In this document: positions 42,173 through 48,690 of the stretch, piece after piece
How positions within the stretch are numbered: position 1 is the first letter of the stretch
How the letters are laid out: the number at the start of each line of letters is the position of its first letter
Assembly (NCBI GenBank): GCA_017475765.1
Contig: JAFVEY010000049.1
Coordinates: 1-48,690 of the forward strand
Reading direction: 5' to 3'
DNA from: Clostridia bacterium
GTDB taxonomy: Bacteria > Bacillota > Clostridia > Oscillospirales > Acutalibacteraceae
DNA length: 48,690 nucleotides
Notes under the pieces: model-generated
What the model saw: the letters and a program-made list of their open reading frames with translations, nothing else
Databases searched by the model: none
Told to the model about the DNA's origin: nothing
Translations under genes and position numbers: made by a program

Positions 42173-43650
42173 CAGTTTTTGCCTCCCTTCAGGAAAGTGT
42201 AGGGCTCCTGTTCGAGCCACCATTTTGTATAAGGATTAATTGCGTGTTTTTCAAGATTTTTAACAAACTCATCATTTTCAATAGTAGCAAGTATCTGCTC
42301 ACCGTAATTGACAAGTCCTTCATAACCCATTCCGAAATGCTCATCACCGATCAGAAGAGAAGGAATTCCGAATTTTGCACCCCAAAGCGTCATTCCGCCG
42401 TGTCTTGCAAAAAGAATATCGGGTCTTATTCTGTTCAGGACATTAACAAGCTCAAATTCCTGCTTGTTGCAGACGGTGTAATTCTTGATATCACCATAAT
42501 CAGAAACCGTATGAGAAAGTGTATCAGCATCTGTGGTATGGCTGTCATAGATCGGATCATGATGGAAAATAGCCGCACCGGTTGCTTCCATTCCCAGCTC
42601 TCTGAGAATTGCAAGAAGGGAATGACCGTGAGAAGCACCTGCTGTAACATATGCTGTTTTACCTCTGAGTTTCTCACGAAGCTCTTCTATTTTCGGCAGA
42701 TATTTTTCTCTTTGCTCTTTGAGGAACTCTTCCACCTCGTCTTCCTTATGAAGTATACTGCCAAGCTCCCTGAACCATCTGTCGGTCTGAGCTATTCCGT
42801 AAGGCGGTGAATTTTTAAGCTCCGGAACTCCGTAAACCTGATCTAGCGATGACGCCAGATACGAACCCAGAGTTGCACACGCCTGTACCGTACAGACTGC
42901 TTCGGAGGAATGCTGAAGGGAATCCAGCGTGGAATATGGTGTCAGGTAATTAGCTTCATATCCGAAGCGTTTGAACCATTCATTAAATATATCGCTTCCC
43001 CAGAAGTTTACCACATTGATAACATTACGTTTTTTCTCAGCAGGCTTGATGAGTTTTCTTGCAATACCGTGATAGCCTGCATCAAATCCTGTCGTCCATA
43101 TTTTGGAACGGAAGCCCTCGCAGAAGATCGCAACGATCGGGATATTCAGCTCCTGCTCAAGACGGTTGGTAACACTTTCAACATCATCTCCGATAATGCC
43201 TGCCGCACAGGTTGTGAGTACGAATATTACATTCGGCTTTGCTCTCTGATACACCTCACGGATTGTATTTTCAAGTTTTACTGCTCCGCCGTAAATGGTA
43301 TCCTTTTCTTCCAGATTTGTTGAATACACCTTTCTTTGAGTGGGATTGCTGACACCCCTCAGATCGGCGTTGACTCTGTATGTAAACGCATATTCATGCA
43401 GACAGGTCGAGCATCCGACAGGACCGTGGCTTATTACTGCCGCATCCTGAATCAGACACGTAACACAGGCTGCCTGTGCTGTCGAACATCCAAGACATTG
43501 ACTGAATGAACGCTTTTTGTCTTTAATCTTTCCGCACTGTGAACATTCCACAAGCTCTGATGCGTTGCCATGAAAGCCTGTTATTGATCCGAGTCTGATT
43601 TCTCTGACGGAAACCTCCGGGGTGCTGAGATTAATTGTACTTGTTGCCAT
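42172..43650 (-). CDS. NifD-like catalytic subunit of a nitrogenase-like reductase (MarD candidate)
   Basis: 492 residues from ATG 43650 (AAGGAG upstream). P-cluster ligands Cys55, Cys80 (HGPVGC) and Cys148 (TTCAAGIIGDDVESV) are conserved. Cys258 (VQAC, 18 residues before YGVP) matches the FeMo-cofactor Cys275 of NifD, but the His442 region reads GIPSLLIGDEHFGMGYEG, three residues shorter and without the ligand His. The N-terminus has four C-x2-C pairs (36/39, 52/55, 62/65, 80/83), two more than the P-cluster needs. First gene of the operon. Not a true nitrogenase by these features; a C-S-cleaving reductase is the best inference. Confidence 0.9.
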   Translation of the reverse strand: MATSTINLSTPEVSVREIRLGSITGFHGNASELVECSQCGKIKDKKRSFSQCLGCSTAQAACVTCLIQDAAVISHGPVGCSTCLHEYAFTYRVNADLRGVSNPTQRKVYSTNLEEKDTIYGGAVKLENTIREVYQRAKPNVIFVLTTCAAGIIGDDVESVTNRLEQELNIPIVAIFCEGFRSKIWTTGFDAGYHGIARKLIKPAEKKRNVINVVNFWGSDIFNEWFKRFGYEANYLTPYSTLDSLQHSSEAVCTVQACATLGSYLASSLDQVYGVPELKNSPPYGIAQTDRWFRELGSILHKEDEVEEFLKEQREKYLPKIEELREKLRGKTAYVTAGASHGHSLLAILRELGMEATGAAIFHHDPIYDSHTTDADTLSHTVSDYGDIKNYTVCNKQEFELVNVLNRIRPDILFARHGGMTLWGAKFGIPSLLIGDEHFGMGYEGLVNYGEQILATIENDEFVKNLEKHAINPYTKWWLEQEPYTFLKGGKN

Positions 43651-43696
43651 TGATAATTGCTCCTTAATTAATATTGTATGACGTTGTATAAAGTAA

Positions 43697-43756
43697 TCAG
43701 CACATTCGATCCACACTCAAAACTTTATCTAAGATTTTGAAATTGAATCTTGTCAT
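43697..43756 (-). promoter_or_regulatory. Leader peptide candidate of the nitrogenase-like operon, ending Met-Cys
   Basis: The 19-codon reading MTRFNFKILDKVLSVDRMC-stop, with GAGGG seven bases before its ATG, lies between the operon promoter and the D-like gene. Its last sense codons are Met and Cys. This resembles in design the leader peptides ahead of sulfur genes in other Gram-positives. No classic terminator follows, so any control would act through ribosome stalling. Confidence 0.5.
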
Positions 43757-43863
43757 TTTTCGTCCCTCTTATAAATTTAATTTATTGATTTGATGTTTTT
43801 TATTTTAACACCCCATTATTCTTTCGTCCAATCTTAAAAAACTAGAGCGATTAATAGTTAAAA

Positions 43864-43892
43864 TTTATAACATATTTTTAATAAAACATCAA
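43864..43892 (-). promoter_or_regulatory. Promoter of the nitrogenase-like operon
   Basis: TTGATG (43887-43892), 17 bases and TATAAA (43864-43869) on the minus strand, giving a leader of about 205 bases before the D-like gene. Confidence 0.55.
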
Positions 43893-43921
43893 GAAAAAGA
43901 ACATTTTTATTTAGTTATATT

Positions 43922-43949
43922 ACCTATAAATCCTATTAATTTTATAGGT
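43922..43949 (-). promoter_or_regulatory. Operator candidate (9-bp perfect inverted repeat)
   Basis: acctataaa (43922-43930) and tttataggt (43941-43949), spacer 10. It lies about 30 bases upstream of the -35 box, where a LysR-type activator would bind. The LysR gene at the other end of the operon is the obvious candidate. Confidence 0.5.
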
Positions 43950-43993
43950 TTTGATATTTATTCTCACAATATACTATATTTTTCCAAACAATG

Positions 43994-44031
43994 AAACAGA
44001 CATCAACACATCGGTTAATGCCTGTCTGTTT
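43994..44031 (-). terminator. Weak terminator after malY
   Basis: The 9-bp stem aaacagaca/tgtctgttt (43994-44002 with 44023-44031) has a 20-base loop and only a short T-rich stretch on the minus strand. Confidence 0.5.
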
Positions 44032-44035
44032 TATA

Positions 44036-45334
44036 TTATATATAGCTTTTTATTGCCTTTTCCAGTTTCCACAATGCCTGCTCCAGCGTTTTTCTCGGAC
44101 AAGCCAGAACGATACGCTGAAACATTTCGGCGCTCTCTCCGAATATATGTCCTGCATCAAGCCAAAGACCGGCTTTATTGATAATGAGGTCATTCAGCTC
44201 TTCCTTGTTCAGTCCGAGCCCTGTGCAGTCAAGCCATGCAAAATATGTTCCCTCCGGCTCGACCAATTTTATTTGAGGAATTTTCCTTTTGATAAAGCTG
44301 CGGACAAAATCCAGATTCTTCCTGATATATTCCCATGATTCAATGTGCCACTTTTCGCCCTTTTCATAAGCGGTCTTTGCAGCTGTGATACCGAAAATAT
44401 TCAGTTCCGTATAGCCACAGCTGTCTATTTCATGCTGCATTTTCTGACGAAGTCCCGGATTGCTGACCCATATATTGGAGATCTGCAGACCTGCGATATT
44501 GAAAGTTTTACTCGGAGAAGTGCATATAACGGATTGATCTTCCATTTCGGGACAAGCCTTGGAGAATATCGTATGTTTGTGTCTGGAATAGGTAAAGTCA
44601 CAATGTATTTCATCGGATATGACAATCACTCCGTATCTCAGACATATCTCACCCAGCCTATGAAGCTCATCCTTCGTCCAGACTCTTCCCGTCGGGTTAT
44701 GAGGGGAACAGAGAATGAACATCTTTACATTGTTTTCTTTGATCTTATTTTCAAAATCTTCAAAATCTATCTCATAATGTCTGCCGTTATATTGAAGCTC
44801 ATTTTTGATTACCTTTCGTCCGTTATTCTCAATAACCGAATAAAACGGATAGTATACCGGAGTCTGTATGATGACACCGTCACTGGGAGCAGTATAAGCT
44901 CTGACAGCCATGGAAAGCGCAAATACCACTCCAGGTGTTTTCACAAGCCATTTCTTTTCGGGCAGCCATCCAAAGTTTCTGGCAAACCAAGATGCCGCTG
45001 CATTGTAATAATCGTCCTTCGGGTTGCTGTATCCGAAAATTCCGTGTTCGGCTGTTCTGCGAAGTGCATCCACAACAGGCTTTGCGGTCATAAAATCCAT
45101 ATCTGCCACCCAAAGCGGAAGAATATCCTCAGGATAACCTCTTTCCTGTGCAAAATCATATTTCAGCGAATTGGTACCGCTTCTGTCAACAATTGCGTCA
45201 AAGTCATACTCCTCCGAGGATTCAGCCGGCTCAAACGGGATACATTTACCATCTATTCGTTTTAAAGCATTATTACCTATTATTCTATCGGAAAAGTCGT
45301 TATAAATACATCGGATATCACCCTTATTTTTCAT
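44036..45334 (-). CDS. patB: Cystathionine beta-lyase / C-S lyase (MalY/PatB-like) with N-terminal extension
   Basis: PLP-dependent aminotransferase-fold lyase that splits C-S bonds of cystathionine, cysteine or S-methyl cysteine derivatives, giving homocysteine, sulfide or thiols. 432 residues. The PLP Lys is near 275 in SPSKTFNIAGLQ, with DEIHCDF and PHNPTGRVW upstream. The family normally begins at 'FDxIxDRxGTNSLKWDF'; here that motif (YDFDAIVDRSGTNSLKYDF) starts at about residue 43 after an extra, Cys-containing N-terminus. The start at ATG 45334 is firmly supported by AAGGAGATG, so the extension is real. It lies between the two metY genes and the nitrogenase-like operon. Confidence 0.92.
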   Translation of the reverse strand: MKNKGDIRCIYNDFSDRIIGNNALKRIDGKCIPFEPAESSEEYDFDAIVDRSGTNSLKYDFAQERGYPEDILPLWVADMDFMTAKPVVDALRRTAEHGIFGYSNPKDDYYNAAASWFARNFGWLPEKKWLVKTPGVVFALSMAVRAYTAPSDGVIIQTPVYYPFYSVIENNGRKVIKNELQYNGRHYEIDFEDFENKIKENNVKMFILCSPHNPTGRVWTKDELHRLGEICLRYGVIVISDEIHCDFTYSRHKHTIFSKACPEMEDQSVICTSPSKTFNIAGLQISNIWVSNPGLRQKMQHEIDSCGYTELNIFGITAAKTAYEKGEKWHIESWEYIRKNLDFVRSFIKRKIPQIKLVEPEGTYFAWLDCTGLGLNKEELNDLIINKAGLWLDAGHIFGESAEMFQRIVLACPRKTLEQALWKLEKAIKSYI

Positions 45335-45368
45335 TTACAACATCTCCTTCAGTAAAATTATTATTATA

Positions 45369-45397
45369 GTTTTACCTTAAAAAATGCTTTTTGTCAA
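45369..45397 (-). promoter_or_regulatory. malY/patB promoter
   Basis: TTGACA (45392-45397), 17 bases and TAAAAC (45369-45374); a TATAAT lies a few bases further on. It is in the 97-base gap after the metY fusion gene. Confidence 0.5.
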
Positions 45398-45431
45398 ATA
45401 TATGTTCTTTATAAAATCCAATAATAAAAAT

Positions 45432-47231
45432 TTATAATACATTTTTACTATTAAACTCTATTGACATATCATAACTGATCTCTTCTCCGATAACCGAATT
45501 TGAAATTCCGTTCAGTCTGAAACCGTGAGCTTCATAGAAAGGAATCAATTTTTCAACACAGGTCAACGCCGCTCTGGTTTTTCCCTCTGCCCTTGCTTTT
45601 TTGACAAGCTCACGCAGGAGTCTGTCGGCAATGCCTTTTCCACGATAATCCGGATGAACCTCCAGACCGTAAACAAAAATGCTTTTGCCGCTGCTGCTGT
45701 AATGACCGTCAGGAAGATAGACATCATCTGTAATATAATCCCTGTCTGTGGGAGCAGCATTGATAAGACCCACCACTCTGCCGTTGTGTCTTGCCGTTAT
45801 AAACCATTGCGGAAATTTGCTCAGACGATACTCAAATGTCTCCCTTGTTGCTGCTTTGTCTGGTGAAAAGCAGATCAGCTCCAACCGGGCTATTTCATCA
45901 AGATCATTGATACCCGCCTGAGTAAAATTGATTTCTCTCAGACCAAACAAGCGGGAAAAGGCATGATCAAGATCGTCGATCAGATCCTCTGCCGATTCAA
46001 GTCCTGCCGATATTCTAATGGTATTTTCCGCAATATCTGCTCTGTTTAAATGGTCGCTGTCCATTTCTGCATGGGTCGTTCTTGCACAGTTCACGATCAG
46101 AGAACGCACATCGCCGATATTGACATGATAGGAAAAATATTGCAGCTGCCGGATAAAGCTGTTAAGCTCATCATCCGTACCGTCAAAACCGAAGGAAAGT
46201 ATTCCGCCGTAACCCTTGGTCAGATACTTTTTTGCCAAATCGGCAGTTCTGCCGTTCTTTGCCGCAGGATAATTCACCCATGATACATATTTGCTTTCTT
46301 CCAGATAACGAACCAGCTTTTCGGCATTTTCGGACTGCTTTGATACTCTTTCCGATATGGTATCAAGTCCCTGAATGATCAGATATGCGTCAAAGGGCGA
46401 AAGCGCCGCTCCGATAAATTCCAGATAGAATGCTCTCAGGTGCACAAGAAACGGCGATCTGTTGTCAACATCAAATGGTGAGCGTCTGCTGCCGTTAATA
46501 TCCTTCAGCTTATAGGAATCCTCATAAAACTGGTGGAATTTCTCTTTGGAATATCTGAAATTGCCGCTGTCAACAATTATTCCTCCAATAACATTACCGT
46601 GACCGCTCAGCGCCTTTGTTGCCGAATAAATCACGATATCGGCACCGTATCGGATCGGATCAAGAAGATAAGGGGTGGCGACTGTATTATCAACAATAAG
46701 CGGAATATGATATTGATGTGCCAGCTGTGCAAGTGCTTCAATATCATACACTTCGCCGTTCGGATTGCTGATGGATTCTATGTATATACCCCTTGTGTTC
46801 TCATCTATCGCCTGTTCGTAGGAAGCGGTGTCAAATCTGTCATTGACGAATTTTATCTGTGCTCCAAAGCGTGGGAAAAAGTGCGAAAACGCATCCTCCG
46901 TTCCACCGTACAGCGAATTCGGCGCAACAATATTGCCCCCGTATTCCGTCAGGGCAAGTATCGTATAGGAAATGGCAGCCATCCCCGATGACAATGCCAA
47001 CACTCCGTAAGCGCCGCTTAATGCCTTGATCCTCTCCTCAAGAATTGCCACGGTGGGATTACCGACACGAGAATATATCGCCGCATCCTCTTCAAGCGTC
47101 CATATTCTGTCTGCCCTGTCGATACTGTCAAGATCGAATGCAGCTGTCTGGTATATGGGTACATTGACTGAATAATTATGCTCCCTGCTGTCATATCCGG
47201 CTCTTATTCTGAGCGTATCAAATTTTGCCAT
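45432..47231 (-). CDS. O-acetylhomoserine sulfhydrylase fused to a GNAT acetyltransferase
   Basis: 599 residues from ATG 47231 (GAGGAGGAG upstream), against about 430 for MetY alone. Residues about 1-425 are a full Cys/Met-metabolism PLP enzyme: YSRVGNPTVAILEERI, SISNPNGEVYDIEAL, and PLP Lys near 205 in YSATKALSGHGNVIGG. Residues about 430-599 are a GNAT domain: INFTQAGINDLDEIARLE start, acetyl-CoA motif LEVHPDYRGKGIADRLL and the end IPFYEAHGFRLNG. The two parts are in one unbroken frame. I know no standard family with this architecture. It follows the stand-alone metY by 68 bases. The GNAT might acetylate homoserine-like or thiol amino acids; that is inference. Confidence 0.9.
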   Translation of the reverse strand: MAKFDTLRIRAGYDSREHNYSVNVPIYQTAAFDLDSIDRADRIWTLEEDAAIYSRVGNPTVAILEERIKALSGAYGVLALSSGMAAISYTILALTEYGGNIVAPNSLYGGTEDAFSHFFPRFGAQIKFVNDRFDTASYEQAIDENTRGIYIESISNPNGEVYDIEALAQLAHQYHIPLIVDNTVATPYLLDPIRYGADIVIYSATKALSGHGNVIGGIIVDSGNFRYSKEKFHQFYEDSYKLKDINGSRRSPFDVDNRSPFLVHLRAFYLEFIGAALSPFDAYLIIQGLDTISERVSKQSENAEKLVRYLEESKYVSWVNYPAAKNGRTADLAKKYLTKGYGGILSFGFDGTDDELNSFIRQLQYFSYHVNIGDVRSLIVNCARTTHAEMDSDHLNRADIAENTIRISAGLESAEDLIDDLDHAFSRLFGLREINFTQAGINDLDEIARLELICFSPDKAATRETFEYRLSKFPQWFITARHNGRVVGLINAAPTDRDYITDDVYLPDGHYSSSGKSIFVYGLEVHPDYRGKGIADRLLRELVKKARAEGKTRAALTCVEKLIPFYEAHGFRLNGISNSVIGEEISYDMSIEFNSKNVL

Positions 47232-47258
47232 AATGCTCCTCCTCATATAACGAATATT

Positions 47259-47287
47259 GCCCGTACCAATCGGCAATTGGGACGGGC
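47259..47287 (-). terminator. Hairpin between metY and the metY-GNAT gene
   Basis: The stem GCCCGT-x-CCAAT/ATTGG-x-ACGGGC has one mismatch and a 5-base loop (47259-47264 and 47266-47270 with 47276-47280 and 47282-47287). No U-run follows, so it is more likely an attenuating or mRNA-protecting structure than a full terminator. Confidence 0.5.
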
Positions 47288-47299
47288 TGTTTCAATTTA

Positions 47300-48601
47300 T
47301 CAGATTTCAAGCGCTTGTGCAAATGCCTGTTCCAAATCGGCTATCAGATCGTCTGCATCCTCCAGACCTATGGAAAGTCTGATCGTTTCAGGTCTGATCT
47401 TAGCTGCTTCCAGCTCTTCCGGATTAAGCTCTCCGTGCGTAGTTTTCGGTGAATTGATCAGCAGCGATCTTGCATCGCCCACATTCGCTTGAAAACCGAA
47501 AAGCCGGATAGAATCAATTAGTTTGTTGATCTGTTCGTCATTTCCTTTGAAACCGAACGTAAATACGGTACCTGCTCCATCAGGAAAATACTTATCTGCA
47601 AGAGCCTTATACGGGCTGTCCTTATGTTCGGGATAGCTGATCCATGACACAGCATCGCTGCGGCTGTCAAGATATTCTACTATCTTTCTTGCATTCCTTA
47701 CCTGCTTTGAAACACGCTCGGAAAGCGTTTCTATGCCGATCAGTATCAGCTGTGCATCATACGGACTTAAAGCCGCTCCGAAATAAGCAAGATACTTTGT
47801 TCTCAGGAATGCGGCAAACGGCAGCTGCGGAAACGCTTCAATAAAGCTTCTCGGATTGTTGTCAAGATCTCTTGCAACCCAGTATTTTTTAAAGAGCTGC
47901 GGATATTTTTCCTCTGTCCAATCAAAGGGCTTTCCCTCAACCACAACGCCGCCGATCGCATTGCCGTGACCGTTGAGAGCCTTTGTGGCGGAATAAATGA
48001 CAATATCTGCACCATGCTCCAAGGGTCTGAACAGATACGGTGTTGCAAATGTGTTGTCCACGATAAGCGGAATCTGATGCTTATGTGCAATCTCTGCCAA
48101 AGCTTCGATATCAAGAAGTCTTGCCGACGGATTGGAAATAGACTCAACAAAAATCGCCTTTGTGTCCTCTTTGATCGTTGCTTGCCATTCTTCAATACTG
48201 CTGTCATGGTCGATAAAATCAAAGTTGACTCCGATTGACGGAAAAACATCATTTTCAAGATCAAATGTTCCGCCGTAGATCTGCTTTGTGGAAAGGATTC
48301 TGCCATTTCCTCCCGAAACGGCAAGAAGTGTATTGCTTACTGCTGCCATACCTGATGCAAACGCAACCGCTGCCGAACCTCCATCCAGCTGTGCTACCCT
48401 TGCTTCAAGCGCTGCAACCGTCGGATTGCCGACTCTGGAATATAAAAATCCAAGCCGCTCACCTGCTCTTAAACTGTTAAAATGATCAAATCCGTCAAAA
48501 TCAAATGCTGCCGTTGCATAAACGGGGATACCCACGGAATAATTGTGCTGACGGGAGTTATAACCTCCTCTCACCTTAACGGTATCAAATTTATATGACA
48601 T
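47300..48601 (-). CDS. metY: O-acetylhomoserine sulfhydrylase (MetY)
   Basis: PLP enzyme that joins sulfide or methanethiol to O-acetylhomoserine, giving homocysteine or methionine. 433 residues. Motifs are YSRVGNPTVAALEARV, SGMAAVSNTLLA, ESISNPSARLLDIEAL, PLP Lys near 207 in YSATKALNGHGNAIGG and the end TIRLSIGLEDADDLIADLEQAF. ATG 48601 has AGAGGAGG upstream. It is the first gene of the sulfur island as far as the window shows. In Mar-type systems the released methanethiol is captured by exactly this enzyme, so its place beside nitrogenase-like genes is informative. Confidence 0.96.
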   Translation of the reverse strand: MSYKFDTVKVRGGYNSRQHNYSVGIPVYATAAFDFDGFDHFNSLRAGERLGFLYSRVGNPTVAALEARVAQLDGGSAAVAFASGMAAVSNTLLAVSGGNGRILSTKQIYGGTFDLENDVFPSIGVNFDFIDHDSSIEEWQATIKEDTKAIFVESISNPSARLLDIEALAEIAHKHQIPLIVDNTFATPYLFRPLEHGADIVIYSATKALNGHGNAIGGVVVEGKPFDWTEEKYPQLFKKYWVARDLDNNPRSFIEAFPQLPFAAFLRTKYLAYFGAALSPYDAQLILIGIETLSERVSKQVRNARKIVEYLDSRSDAVSWISYPEHKDSPYKALADKYFPDGAGTVFTFGFKGNDEQINKLIDSIRLFGFQANVGDARSLLINSPKTTHGELNPEELEAAKIRPETIRLSIGLEDADDLIADLEQAFAQALEI

Positions 48602-48690
48602 ATTTTTTACCTCCTCTAAATGGTTTTCATCATCCGAATCCGAAATAACACCACAAACTTATACTTTCAATAACCGATCATTTATTTTAT
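48602..48690. other. Upstream region of metY, cut by window edge
   Basis: 89 bases with the metY ribosome site. No full promoter or riboswitch could be identified before the window ends. Confidence 0.3.

Larger units (their letters stand above)
43757..44035. other. AT-rich control region between malY and the nitrogenase-like operon
   Basis: About 280 bases. It holds the operon promoter (43864-43892), a palindromic operator candidate (43922-43949) and the malY terminator hairpin (43994-44031). The rest is very AT-rich with no coding signal. Confidence 0.6.

Noticed and set aside
44345-45265. 306-codon open frame on the plus strand opposite malY/patB
   Set aside because: No ribosome site or recognisable motif; the opposite strand encodes a clear PLP enzyme.

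Overview
The window reads as chromosome from a low-to-moderate GC, endospore-lineage Firmicute of the Ruminococcus/Oscillospiraceae type. The signs are a spoVD/spoVAE/mraZ-type dcw cluster, strong AGGAGG ribosome binding sites, TTGACA-N17-TATAAT promoters, a T-box on thrS, SipW-type signal peptidases and BspA-like leucine-rich repeats. This is inferred from gene content; no rRNA is present.

Layout. 1-4023 (minus): a SipW/TasA-type secretion cluster with two Ser/His signal peptidases, two alternate-signal exported proteins and one membrane-anchored surface protein. 4352-5291 (plus): a self-operated Rrf2 regulator and a small stress-like protein. 5291-18058 (minus): pyrB, with an unusual PyrI-like zinc domain fused to its C-terminus, then the division/cell-wall cluster read as mraZ-rsmH-ftsL-spoVD-(Mur-ligase-like relic)-mraY-ftsW-murG-ftsQ-ftsZ. 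No real Mur ligase is in it. 18438-25813: spoVAE, thrS with T-box, a lipoprotein, a divergent ptsI, nth, a small HPr-like protein and an orphan ABC ATPase. 25931-32863: a leucine-rich-repeat surface protein, an AraC regulator divergent from a membrane acyltransferase, a gene remnant, tcdA, and a cupin/flavodoxin/GNAT operon.

32961-48601 (all minus) is the most interesting part, a sulfur island. Read in the direction of transcription it holds metY, a metY-GNAT fusion, malY/patB, then an operon of nitrogenase-like genes: nifD-like, nifK-like, nifX-like, nifB, nifH, nifS and a degenerate nifU-like gene. A LysR regulator, metN-metI-metQ and a tRNA-Met-like element follow. The nitrogenase-like set keeps NifH, NifB and all six P-cluster cysteines, but lacks nifE/N/V and the FeMo-cofactor histidine. 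It sits between O-acetylhomoserine sulfhydrylases and a methionine-type importer.

That arrangement best fits a methylthio-alkane reductase (MarBHDK-like, as described in Rhodospirillum rubrum). Such an enzyme would cleave C-S bonds of imported methylthio compounds to methanethiol, which MetY would join to O-acetylhomoserine to make methionine. Substrate and activity are inference. Three transcription units of the island carry short Met/Cys-containing mini-ORFs in their leaders, suggesting control by sulfur amino acids.
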